From Impatiens glandulifera (taxonomy: Eukaryota > Streptophyta > Magnoliopsida > Ericales > Balsaminaceae), in NCBI RefSeq assembly GCF_907164915.1, contig NC_061867.1, positions 34,903,751 through 34,967,750 on the forward strand: a stretch of 64,000 nucleotides of DNA, read 5' to 3'. Position numbers and translations under genes: made by a program. Positions 35,103 through 46,968 of the stretch are shown one piece after another (the stretch's first letter is position 1; every line of letters begins with the position of its first letter). The notes under the pieces are model-generated. The model ran no database searches and had not been told where the DNA came from. It was given only the letters and a program-made list of their open reading frames with translations.

Positions 35103-37655
35103 ATGGGCGCGATTCGGCCTTGTTTAACACTTGTTAAGGTGGATTTCGAGGCAATCCGACAGAAGGGCACGCAAGCGGCAAAAGAGGTTATTGACCGGGT
35201 AGTCCGAAAACCGGTCTAGAGTATTTTCTCGGCGGCCCTCATGTTCTTTATAAAGATGCAAGGTCGAAGATTTTTCACACACCGCAACTATTTCTGATGA
35301 CAAAATCACCGCAACTGTAGGCGGTACTGAAATAGAGCTCACCGAGGCATCGGTGGCAAGGAGCCTGCGTCTTCCAAATAGCCGCCAGGATGCAACGGCG
35401 GACATAGAATTAAAACTTTGAGGCAGCTTGCCAGATACTCTCGGAGACTAAGGAGCCGATAAAAGTATCCGGTAGCAAATCAACGTTGAAACCAGGAGTA
35501 TATTCCTATTTGTTGATATCTTCGCAGGGAGATTCTAGCAAGGGGAGGGAACTACAGCAGCCTAACCAAAGACAAAATCAGGATGCTGGTCGGGTTGATA
35601 GAAGGAACAAAGGTTAACTGGGCGAAGGCAGTGTTCCACAATTTGATGGAAATGGTGAAACCGGACTCAAACCGGTCTTGGGGATACGCCGTTCCTCTCG
35701 GTAAGATCTTCCTTCATCATAATCTCAACATCGGTCCCGGCGTCACCATCTCATCAAGAAGCCTGATACAGTCCAAACAATTCCTGGAGAGGAAGCAGCC
35801 GGCCCCCGGTTCCACAGGTGGCCGAAAGAAGGCAACCGGCAAGAAAGCGGCCCCAGCCAAAGAAAAGGCCGAAAGCAAAGGAAAAGAGAAAGTAACTTTC
35901 TCGGAACCGCCGCAGCCAACGGAGGAGGAAGAGTCGGCTTCCCATTCTGAAAGAACCGATTCAGAAAAGACCAATGACGAAAGATCGGCCAATGAAGAAG
36001 AGCATTCGGGCCAAAGTCCCGATAATGTCGGTCCTGGCATAAATCCTTAGACCACCGAGGGAGGTGAAGAGGATGGTGAAGAAGGTGGTAACGAAGGCGG
36101 TCACGACAGCGGTAACAAAGATAATGAGGAGGACGAAGAAGCAGAGGCCGATAGGGTAGCTCTGAAACTCCTAAAGGGCACTAAAAAGCGAGCCGAGATA
36201 ATTGAGGAGTTATACCTGGAATGGCACGAGCACCGGTTTGGCAAACCGTATAGGCAAATCCTACCGGGCTACACAGACGTAGAATGCCTCCAAAGACTGA
36301 AGAGAGTGGAGGACGTGGTCATGGATCTCACAAAATACGATACCATTGAAGAGGTATTACACCGAACCTACCTCTTAAAACCACGAGCACAACTACAGAA
36401 GCTAACCATAAGCATCCGGAAGATTACGGCGAAGTTCAAAGAGGTGGGATCGGAAGACACCTTAACACCGCTGGTGTTGGAAAGGCTTGAAAAAGCCAAA
36501 GGAGACCTTATTCAAGAAATTGACCGGCTGGAGGCAATGCACAGTCAAAGGGAAATACCGGTCTATACAGCTCCCCGGATTGATTCAAGTCCAGATCACT
36601 GTCCAACACCTCCAAGGGAGAATTCGGTAACAGAGGAATCCGATGAAAGGGCGGATCCTCCTCTCACCGGGCAATCTCCACTTACACAACCGGAAGTCTC
36701 CGAACCGGGCTTCACAAAAGCATGGGTTGAGAACCGCTTTCAAGAGTTCGAAGACTCCGAGGTTTTCCCTTTGAAGGAGAAATTCCAAAGAACCGTCTAC
36801 TCGGCAATCAAGTTCGCCAACACTACATGGCAACTTTTAGAAAGAACAAGGACCGGTTCTCAGAAATAGACGAGATCAACGGGAAGAAGCGGTGTCTGCG
36901 CAGCAAAACATCTTAAGCGAACCGTAATTCTGGAAGATAGGACTTCCAAGTTACAAGAAAACTTTGACCGGCCTTGAAAGAGAGACCGATCAACTATTGA
37001 CGGAGGTTGCTGGGGACCTGGTCAGCACAACCACTCGGACGGTGTCTCCGAACATGAAAAGAAAAATGAGGGTCTCGAGGCCTGAAACTCAAGGCGCTCT
37101 CCGCGCAGTTGCCGAACTGCTGAATGTTAAGATAAATGCGGATGCCGCGGCTGTAGAGGCTGATGCCCAAGCGGCTAAGAAGGTTCAGATGAGCTGGACG
37201 CCGAAGCAAGAAATTGAAGGAGGCACCGCGACCATCGCAACTTACCGAAAGAGGAAGAGGAAGCAGGAGCGAATTCGAAGGGCAGAGGCAAGTTCCCAGG
37301 ACTTGCAAAGAAAGCAACCAGCTCAAGCTGCGAAGGATTGCTGCGCGGTTAGAAAAGGGAAAGACGGAGGCTGGAAGGCTTCGCAGACGACAACAAAAGA
37401 AAAAGGCGGCCTCTTCCGTTCAGTTCCGACAAAAGCGAAAGAGAGAATCTTCGAAGAAGTTCAAATAGCCGACCTTCTCAATGAGGTCACTGAAACGGTC
37501 TTGAGAGTATACCGCAGCAGGCTACTCAAGTCGAAGAGGAGGATGAAGAACACCTGCAGCCCCGGTCTACAAGACAACGAGTCTCCGAACCGGCCAGTCG
37601 ACCGCAACCCGTGAAGAAAAAGTGGAACATATATGACTTCTCGGACTTGGAATAG
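35103..37655 (+). pseudogene. Element I ORF-C (large accessory protein C), broken
   Basis: Starts ATG at 35103 and by homology ends with FSDLE and a TAG at 37653-37655, about 850 codons. Frameshifts disrupt the N-terminus (35103-35560). 35583-36050 is open and holds the end of the N-terminal domain (WAKAVFHNLMEMV, GYAVPLGKIFLHHN), a basic linker (GRKKATGKKAAPAKEK), then an acidic serine/glutamate stretch; GAG in element III is TAG here (36048). 36306-36869 is open: helical, coiled-coil-like region with Leu/Glu/Lys heptads. The last third contains RKRKRKQE-like basic clusters, QIADLLNEVTETV and an acidic tail. Full description under element II. Confidence 0.82.
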
Positions 37656-37977
37656 GGGCTCTCTTTTCTTTACCTATACTTGTCTTAGAATTTCTATATA
37701 TTATTTTCGGTTATCTATCATATATATAAAGCTATTTTTGAAACCGACCGTCTTTTGCATATCTACTTGGTTTTGATAATTTTAAATAAAATAATCAAAA
37801 AGGGAGAAATTGATAAGATAAAAAAAAAATAAGACCGTTCCAAAATTTTTCTCAAAATTTTTCGAAAAATTATCCTAAGTTAGTTTAAAAAATCCGGACA
37901 AACAAAACAACCGGCCTACGTTTGCAAACTTACATGATTTTGATAATTTTAAATAAAATAATCAAAAAGGGAGAAAT
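37656..37977 (+). other. 3' untranslated end with duplicated polypurine tract
   Basis: The true tract AAAAAGGGAGAAAT (37964-37977) adjoins the 3' LTR. A second copy lies at 37797-37810, followed by TGATAAGATAAAA...AAGACCG, which mimics an LTR start and resembles that of element III. The ~45-bp block TTTTGATAATTTTAAATAAA plus tract is repeated in both places. Element II has the same double arrangement. Multiple polypurine tracts are known for Sireviruses. Confidence 0.8.
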
Positions 37978-39293
37978 TGTTAGATAAAATTAGACCGGTT
38001 CAAATAAACCTAACTTAAATAAACCTAACTTAAATAAACCTTCCATGCAGGAACAAGGAACCGGACCGGACAAACAAAAGAACCGGCTAAAGAAAACTAG
38101 CCGGTCAAGTCATTAAACCGACCAGGAACACCTGGAATATAATCGCACAAAGAAAGGGTCGGCCAAAGCTTAAAACCGGAAACATCAGACAGCCGACCGG
38201 CAACAAGGCAAAGGAATAACCGGAAGAAGTCCGGTTACATCACTCGTACCAGAAGCCATCCGGTTAAGTCAAATGACCGACCAGTACAAGAAGACAATTC
38301 GGGTATTTGTTGAGATTGATACCAAAGGAACAGACTGAACACTTCCATATCCATACAAGTCTGAGGAAAGTCTACAGACTGCAGAAGACAGTCCTACAGG
38401 ATCTTTCCACTTCGGGATAAGTCAGAAAGGAGATCTTCCAAGTACAGACAACTACCTAACAGACAATGTCTATATTGAGTAAAAGACAAACCTAGCAGAT
38501 TTGTCTTACACACCGGAATAACAGACTGCCAGGTCTGAGGTTGACCGTCAGGTCTGAAAAGGTGACCGCAGGCTCTGAATCACTGAATCACTGAACCTCT
38601 GCATCCCTGCTCAGCCAATCAAATTCAGGCAGGTGAAATATGACCGTTGGCATATTTCACCTATAAAAGGGGCAGTTGAAGAAGAGTAAATGTGGGACAA
38701 GAAATATACAGTGAGAACAGTGAGAAATTCTAAGAGCATTTATTCTACAAGTGATAAGACTGTGTTGTTCTAGAAAGCCTAAGTGCAAAGTTAAAGTGTG
38801 TGATTTACAATTTCGGTGTAAATTGTAAGAGTGTCATCGAGCAGGAAATAAGTCTCGATCGGATTGTACTTGTATTCCTTAGTGAATATCCTTCTCGCGG
38901 CTTCGAGAAGAAGGGGTGACGTAGGAGTTTTATCTCCGAACATCCATAAAATCTGTTTTGTCAATTAATTTCTGCCGGTTCCATTATCTAACCGACCCGC
39001 ATCGCTATAACCGACTTAACTCTACTCAAGCCGATTTACCAGGTTACCGAAACTGACCCATCAATTCTCAAATCTTCATCATCTGAAACCGGCTCTGTCT
39101 ATTATACAACGTGTGCCGCTTCAACCTGAAAGCAAACCTCTTCCGCGCTTGAACCTAGTTCAAGGGTTTGTGACAGGTTGTGTAGTATTGAAACCTCGGT
39201 GCTAATCTCTAACCGGATTAACCACCACTCTTCGAGTGAGAACCGCTAACCGGTCCAACCCCCGGTCCTCCAGCGGATACCTAGATCCTAACA
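37978..39293 (+). repeat. 3' LTR of element I
   Basis: 1316 bp, 14 bp longer than the 5' LTR chiefly through a duplicated AAATAAACCTAACTT unit near 38020. Other differences are scattered single bases. Confidence 0.95.
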
Positions 39294-40680
39294 GGTATCA
39301 AGTCTTATTTGTCAACAAACACAAAGATTATTTGTACATGATTCATTAAAAATCTTGTTTGTTGACAAGAACCCAAGATCATTCGTATATGATCCATCAA
39401 AAACCTATTTGTTGATGTATAGGAGACATCGTCACTAAACGATTCGGTGTTAACTCCTATCTATTGATAGGTATCCAACCCTATCTATCAATAAGTATCC
39501 AAGTCTTGTCTATCAAAAAGCATAGAGATCATTTGTATATGATCTGTTAAAAATCTTATTAGTCGATAAATATCTTAGGCCATTCACACATGACCCACCT
39601 AGGTACGACAAATCGTTCGTACACGATTCCTTCATAAACCCCTATTTGTTAATAGGTATCAAACCTTGTTTATAAAAAAGTACAAAGGTCATTTAAATAT
39701 GATTCGTCAACAATCTTATCTATCGATAAACATCCGAGATCATTTGTACATGACCCTCAAAAACTGTATTTGTCGATAGGTACGAGAAATCGTTCGTACA
39801 CGATTCTATCATAAACCCCTATTTGTGAATAGGCATCCAAAACTTGTTTATTGATAAGTACAAAGATTATTTGTATATGATCTGTTAACAATTTTATATA
39901 TCGATAAGAACCTAAGGTCATTCGTACATGACCCACCAAAATCATATATGTCGATAGGTCGATACATCGTTTGTATATGATTCCGCCAAACTCTATATGT
40001 CGATATGCTGAGGGATTGTTCGTACACGATCCAGCCAAAACCCTATCTATCGATAGGCCAAGACATCGTTTGTATGTAATTCCACCAAAATCCTATATGT
40101 CAAAAGGTCGATACATTATTTGTGCACGATTCCATTTTAACTCCTATATGTTAATAGGTATCCAAAACCATATCTATTGATAGGTCGAGACATCGTTTGT
40201 ATGTGATTCTGCCAAAACCCTATATATCGATATGTCGAGATATCATTTGTAAATGATTCTGCTAAAATCCTATATGTCGATAGGTCGAGACATCATTTGC
40301 ATGCGATTCCGTCAAAATCCTATCTATTAATAGGTCGAGACATCGTTTGTATGTGATTCCGCCAAACTCATATATATTGATAGGTCGAGACATCGTTTAA
40401 TGTGATTCAGCCAAAACTCTATTTGTTGATAGGTGGAGAGGTCGTTCGAAAACTATCTAACGAAAACCCTATTTATCGATAGGTTGAGACATCATTCATA
40501 CACGATTGTGTTTTAACATGTATTTAATAGGTATCAAAAACCATATATATTGATAGGTCGATATATCATTTTTATGTGATTCTTCCAAAACTATATCTAT
40601 CGTTAGGTCGATATATCTTTTGTATGTAATTCCGCCAAAACCCTATTTGTCGACAGGTTGAGACATTTTTTGTATAACTT
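39294..40680. repeat. Degenerate ~50-bp satellite with palindromic core
   Basis: About 27 diverged units; the clearest run has TAGGTCGAGACATCG at exact 50-bp steps (GAGA at 40187, 40237, 40287, 40337, 40387). Each unit has a near-palindrome such as CCTATATGTCGATAGG and a TTTGTATGTGATTC part. Some units carry a ~25-bp extension. Element I inserted at its left edge; a stub remains at 25600-25623. Short ORFs here are repeat artefacts. Confidence 0.85.
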
Positions 40681-41150
40681 TGAGATGATGTTCATGATGT
40701 TCTTGGGAGCTCTCTGAAGCCTACTTAGGCCCTTAGATAAAAGAATTCAAGCCTCCATCAAATTGTAAAACCTACAATTTTGATGTTCTTGAGGACCGAG
40801 AGGTCCGATCGAAGATCTTCATTCAAGATCGAGAAATTCAAAATATGACCGAGAGGTCTGACTGAGGTTCTTCAGTTACGACCGAGAGGTCCGACCGAAG
40901 TTCTTCAACCATGACCGAGAGGTCTGACCGATGATTTTTACATCCGATCGAGAAATCGAATCTAAGACCGAGGAGTCACACACCCGACCGTGAATTCTTA
41001 CCAAGGACCGAGAGGTCTTAGCAGTCCAACCGAGAATTCTGACACCCAACCAAGAATTCTAGTCAAAGACCGAGAGGCCTAAGCACCCTGACCGAGAATT
41101 CCGACAAGGATCGGGAGACCTTAAGACCCCGACCGAGAATCCTTAGAATA
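40681..41150. repeat. GACCGAGAGGTC minisatellite, copy 3
   Basis: Repeats of GACCGAGAGGTCTGACC and GACCGAGAATTC about 25-45 bp apart (40790-41145). Related to the blocks at 2150-2750 and 43790-44390 but not collinear with them. Confidence 0.75.
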
Positions 41151-42255
41151 AAGTTTTCATGTATAAATTATTTTTTATAGATTTGATTGTATTAATTAAA
41201 AGAGTATTATATATTTATAATTATTTATTGTTAAGAAAAAGAATATATGCTTATAAGAGAAATAAAGATAAATAAAAATGCATTGATAATTAATTAAAAT
41301 CAATATATTATAATATATATTTAATGGTGGACAAATATATTGATATTTTATAACTTTATTAAGATTTAATTATTAATATATATATATATATATATATGAT
41401 AAAATGAATTAAATATCAATGTGAAGGATATAGAAAATAAAATAAAATAAAGAATTATATGTATATAATTTTTATTTAGGCAAGTTTCAGATTGTAATAT
41501 ATATATATATAATTAAGAAAATAAAAATTTATTAAGAAATTAAGAAAAGTAAGAATAAATAGAAAGAAAGTGGACATTCCTATTTTTTTTATTAATATTA
41601 ATTTAGAAATAAAGAATAAATAAAAATATCAATAACTCTTGATTATATTTATAAAGAATTAAAAAAAAATTATGATATATTAATTAAATCTAATAATTAA
41701 TAAATTTAAAATTTCAAAATTTTAGTAAGTTTTCCTTAGTTATATATATATATTTAATTACTTATCTTTTTATATATATTATATTTGAATGCATTATCAA
41801 TCATGTTATATTTATTCGGATATATATAGATATTTTGGTTTTTATGCGTATATTATGTTAATTGATATTAAGAAATATGTAGGTGATTAGTAAAATTACA
41901 ATTATTTATTTTGTGTCACAAACATAAGAAATTTATATGACTTGATACATAAAACAATATTCAGATTTTTAGAGTTAATAACACATTTAAAATTTGGTAT
42001 AATTTTAGGCCCACTTAAAATTTTAATTATACATTTGTTAATCGGCCCAAAGGAAAGTTAATAATGGATCGAAATGAAAATTTAAATAATGTACAAATTT
42101 TAATTTATAAAAATATTTGTTTTATAAGATTAAGAAGGTTGTGTTCATAACTATGCGTTTATTAATCGGACAAAAGAAAGTTTAATAACTGGTCGAGTTA
42201 GACACTTAAAGTATATACAGAAGTTATGAATTGAAGACTAAAGTATGTTCTCTTG
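41151..42255. other. AT-rich spacer without genes
   Basis: About 80% A+T with short (TA)n tracts (41373-41397, 41498-41511, 41740-41760). Near 42035-42200 the phrase TTAATCGGCCCAAA/TTAATCGGACAAAA recurs, matching the left edge of copy A. Confidence 0.65.
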
Positions 42256-45200
42256 TGTATGTTGATATGTTTTATAAATTAATAATATAATGTGTATGTA
42301 ATTAATGCGATTATTTAATCAAAATAATATTATGCACAGGTCGTAGTAAATATGTAACAATTATTCAATTTTTCATGTGAATAATTGGACAATTCAAAGA
42401 TAATCAATTGTTTCATAGGACTTATTGTTAATATTTGATTACTACAAAAGAGTACCGTTTGCAAGTTAATATTTAATATTTAAAGACTAAATATTAATAT
42501 TGCGTTTGGTATCTTCTGATGAGACGTACCATTATTTTGAATGTATATAATTATTAAATTTATGTAAACATGGTTATTCAATTCTTTTGTTATCTAATTA
42601 AGTTAACAATTCTTTTATACATATTTTTATCAAAATTAATAATTCTTTTTATATGATAAATCCATAATTTATTCTTTTAAAAATTGTATCTAAAAAGGTT
42701 AAAATTTCTAAGTATTATAAGAATAAGTTATAAATACACCATAATATATATTTTATTTTGTTTCAAAATTAAATGTATTAAAGTTAGAGTTACACTAATG
42801 TATTATCATGCATCTAATTTGGATTTTCTTATCCACACTTAAGTCAATTATATATGAATTAAAGTTGTGTAAAGGGAGACTTAGTCTCTAAAAAACTCGC
42901 ATCATATTATGTGTAAGAAAATAAATGATTAAACAAAAATAACATAAATGGTGTTCACCTAACATATATCGTCTTTTACTTTAAGAGTAATAGTCGAACT
43001 ATTTTGAAAATAAAGAATTCTGAATATTTGATTATCTATTGAGTATATTTGGACAAACACTGAAATTATGGGTCCATTCACTAAATATTTTGTCTTTCAT
43101 GAACATATTATTCATAAGGGTATTGAATATTTATATGATATAAAGTTTTAGTTAGTTGGAGTTTATATTATAATGATTGTATATATATTATTTAAGATAT
43201 ATATGCGTATTAAAGATTCAATTTTAAAAATTAAGTTTTAGTGAGAATTTGTATTATAATATTTGTATAAACATGTTAAAAATCACACTAAATATTAATC
43301 CATACTACACACCCATTTAATCATTTGGTAATTTAAAAGGAATATTATTCTACACCTTATTTATTTATCCAATCATAGGGCATGCGTCTAAAGGTAATCC
43401 AAGTCTAAGAATGTGTCTAGTTTTGTATCATTTTGTTCCTAAATGATGCGTCTATGTCATGGATTCTTAATCTGTTATGATTTCAAGCTTTGCAGAACAT
43501 TATTGTCCCCTCTTAACTTACATGCCCATGATAATGAGCCCGACCATTATAAATTGAATTGTAATCAATTATATTCATAACAATATGTTTGCTCTCATTA
43601 AAGAAGACAAATAAGAGAGATAGCAACTCTTGTAATTGTTCTTTAAGATATTAAAAATTTTATAAAAATTTCTCCAAATTTTGTGAATGATTCTCTTTCT
43701 AGGCCAACACTATTCACATACAAGATTTGCACCAAGTGAATCAATATCTGAGTTTTACAATACTACACAAAAGACCTAGAAATACGATAGAGGATTCTCG
43801 ATCCAGTCGGAGACCAAGGTCCGATAAAATTAATCTAGGACAGAGACCTAGGACCCGTGTTCTTGAGTTATGACCGAGACCTATGACTGATGTTCTTGAG
43901 CTAAGACTAAGAAATCTGACCGGGGATTCCCACCTATGACCGATAAAATTCAGACATATGACCGAGAGGTCTAACTTGGGACCGAGACTCCTAGGACCCA
44001 CGACCGTGAAACCAAAACTTAGGACCAAGATGCTCAAGATCTAATACTAAGTGGGCCAAACCTGGGACCAAGAATCCCAGACCCGGGATCGAGGCTCCAA
44101 AGACCAGGACTGAGGATCTTAGCCTAGAGCTAGCCCAGACCAAGAGGTTTATACACCTCGACCGAGAAACATAACCACATGCTAGTCCATGACCGATAGG
44201 TTTTTACACCTAGTACGATAATTTCAGCTAAGGACCTAGATATCCTTAGCACCTCAACCTAGGGACTCCGGTCCTCCGACCGAGTATCTTGAACCCCGAT
44301 TGAGAGCTCCTTAGGCCTAGACCGAGCCTCCCGATCCCTGAACAACAAAATAGGACTGACCCTTATGACCGACTCCGATCTTAAAGCCTGTTTGATTCTA
44401 CTTTTCAAAATATAATATTATTTTTATAATTTTGGAACCCCAACACAATTTCTAATCATCCCAAGAGATCGAAAAATAATTTAATAATATTTTCAAGATG
44501 TTCCTAAACAAATATTTTGACTATAAACTTTGTTTGGTATTTATTTCTAAACTCTAACATTCTTAAAAATGACAGATATTCTTCAAATATTTTCACCCTA
44601 ATTACCAAACGCAATAGGTACCACCATTTAAAGTATTGATGTTCAATACTTTAAATAATGCTAAGCTTATAAGCATAACTATGATCGGAAGAATAAAATG
44701 GTTAAAAACTCAAAACGTGATATTACTAGTTTTTAAAAGTCAAATTTATAAGTAAAGATTATTTTCGAACGGGTACAAATGATGAAGCGCGAAAGTCTTT
44801 TCCCGAGTATCACCAAACTCGAACCCAAAATGAAACTCTAATGTAAAATACGTTTGTACACGCTAACCTTTTTATTGATTTTTCTAAAATCAATTAGCGA
44901 CTCTTTCTTTAAATAAATAATATTTTCTTGAATCAATTATGCTTAACTAATTTAAATCGAATTTCAAATCAAAGCGTCATTGAATTATAACAAATCCTTA
45001 AAAATTAATTATTTTTACATAAATAATTTTAAAAGCTATCAGGTAATATCAAAATATTTTAAAATAATATTTTATTTTAAAAAAAAGTCTGAATCCACGT
45101 GTCCTGCAAACGCGTGCTAAATTACGAGGCTGATTTCCTGGAGTTATAGAACTCAATATAAATTTGAAGTTAAAAAAAATAAAAAAATAAATGACATTAA

Positions 45201-45404
45201 ATTATTTTTTTACTAAATAATCTAATTTGAATTTTTTTAAAAATAATTATTAATTTATAATTTCGTTGGGACAAATATATATACACTATTATTTTTTTTT
45301 TGTAAAAATATCTCCTTATTTTATCTTTTGTATTGGTTCCAAGTTGAGACCAGAAAAATTTATCAAAGTTATTAATTTATAGACGTTTTACTACATAATA
45401 AAGT
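42256..45404. repeat. Segmental duplication, copy B (partner 1-3771)
   Basis: Collinear with copy A, lacking the Helitron (empty site at 42421/42422) and the second 71-bp unit. Contains the GACCGAG minisatellite at 43790-44390. Truncated on the right by element II, whose target base set AAAGT is 45400-45404. Confidence 0.9.
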
Positions 45405-46620
45405 TGTTAGGATCTAGGTCGCGGCTGGCGGACCGGGGTCTGGCCGGTTAGCGCGTCTCACTCAAAGGTGGTGATTAATTCGGTTAGAGATTAACACCGG
45501 GGTTTCAATACCACACAAACTGTCACAAACCCTTGAACCGAGTTCAAGCGCGAAAGTGGTTTGTTTCAGGTTGAAGCAGCACACACACAAGATAGGCAGA
45601 ACCAGATTTGAATAAGATAGGTTTGGAGATTGCTGGGTCGGTTTTGTAACTCAGTAATTCGGTTTAGGTGATGTTGAATCGGTTGAAGCGGTATTTGTAG
45701 GTTATTGCAGATCGGTTAGAAAATAAAGCAGGCGGAAAGTAAATAACAAGACAGGTTTTTATGGATGTTCGGAGATAAAACTCCTACGTCACCCCTTCCT
45801 CTCGAAACAGTGAGAAGGATATTCACTAAGGAATACAAACACAATCCGATCGAGACTTATTTCCTGCTCGATAACACTCGTACAATTTTAACCGAAATTG
45901 TAAATATACTTCAAATAAACTCTTAAGCTTTTGAGATGGAGCACAATCTTTTTACTTAGGCTGTAGAAAATTTAGAACTTGTAACTCCGCATTTAATCCT
46001 CTTCAGCTCCTTCTTTTATAGGTGAAATGTGCCAACGGTCACATTTCATTTCCTTGAATCTGATTGGTTGAGCAGAGATTCAGTGATTCAGACCAGGCGG
46101 TCTAGTCTTCAGACCTGACCTTCTAGTCTTCTAGTGTAGGTCAAACCGGCTAGGTTTGTCTTTTACTCAATATGGCAACTGTCGGTTGGACAATTGTCTG
46201 TACTTGGAAGATTGCCTTTCTGATTTATCCTGAAGTAGAAAGATCTTGTAGGACGGTCTTCTGCAGCCTGCAGACTGTCCTCAGACTTGTATGAATATGG
46301 CAATACTAAGTCTGTTCCTTCGGTATCATTCTCAACAGATACCCGAAGTGTCTTTTTATACTGGTCGGTTGTTTACGTTAACCGGATGACTTCCGGTTTT
46401 TCCATAGCTTCTGATTGACCGACTGTCTAGTGATTCTAGCCTTCTGATTTGATCGATCTTTGTCTTTCTTGTTCGGTCAGGTTTTTGGTCGGTTTGATTA
46501 CTTGACCGGTTGAGTTTCTTAACCAGTTGAGTGACTTGGCCGGTTGAGTTGCTTGACCGTTCCTGCATAGAAAGTTTGTTTTTGTTAAGTTCTATTTAAC
46601 TGGTCTAATTTTATCTAACA
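45405..46620 (-). repeat. 3' LTR of element II
   Basis: 1216 bp; on the minus strand TGTTAGATAAAATTAG to GATCCTAACA. TATAAAAG on the minus strand at 46020-46013. Clearly diverged from the LTRs of I and III, including GTCTTCTAG-rich indels at 46090-46140. Confidence 0.93.
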
Positions 46621-46968
46621 ATTTCTCCCTTTTTGATTATTTTATTTAAAATATTCAAAATCATGTAAGAATGCAAATATAGGCCGGTTTTGTTTTTAAG
46701 AGTTTATTTGGCCGGATTTTTGGAAATTAACTTGGGAGAATTTTTCGAGAAAGTTTGGAAAATTTTGAGAAAAATTTTGAAATTTTTTATATTTTATCTT
46801 ATCAATTTCTCCCTTTTTGATTATTTTATTTAAAATATTCAAAATTATGTAAGAATGCAAATATAGGCCGGTTTCAAAAATCACTTTATATATAAGAAGA
46901 CACTAAGGCAAAAATACTATATATATATATATAACCGAAATAGACATAGGTAAATAAAAGGAAGGCCC
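46621..46968 (-). other. Duplicated polypurine tract of element II
   Basis: True tract on the minus strand at 46634-46621 (AAAAAGGGAGAAAT). A second copy at 46818-46805 is followed by TTGATAAGATAAAAT, an LTR-start mimic, as in element I. The ~75-bp block around each copy is nearly identical. Confidence 0.8.

Larger units (their letters stand above)
25624..39293 (+). mobile_element. Element I: giant Sirevirus-like Ty1/copia element with three 3' accessory ORFs
   Basis: Complete 13,670-bp element: LTRs at 25624-26925 and 37978-39293, target duplication GGTAT at 25619-25623 and 39294-39298, tRNA-iMet primer site 26928-26939, polypurine tract 37964-37977. Order is gag, protease, integrase, RT, RNase H (copia order), then ORF-A, ORF-B and ORF-C. 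The pol sequence (for example [17 protein letters not shown] RT, CQMGKQT in the integrase zinc region) and the duplicated purine tract fit the SIRE/Sirevirus lineage. It is about twice the usual copia length because of ~5.5 kb after pol. Gag is nearly intact, pol is shredded by indels, ORF-B is open. It inserted at the edge of a ~50-bp satellite. Confidence 0.95.

Noticed and set aside
36964..37614. 216-codon ORF in the ORF-C 3' part of element I
   Set aside because: It drifts between frames compared with element II; the conserved ends (QIADLLNEV, FSDLE) lie in different frames, so it is a chance opening in a broken gene.
39294..40680. Regular repeats resembling a CRISPR array
   Set aside because: Repeats of ~50 bp are degenerate along the whole unit with no unique spacers or cas genes; this is a eukaryotic satellite.
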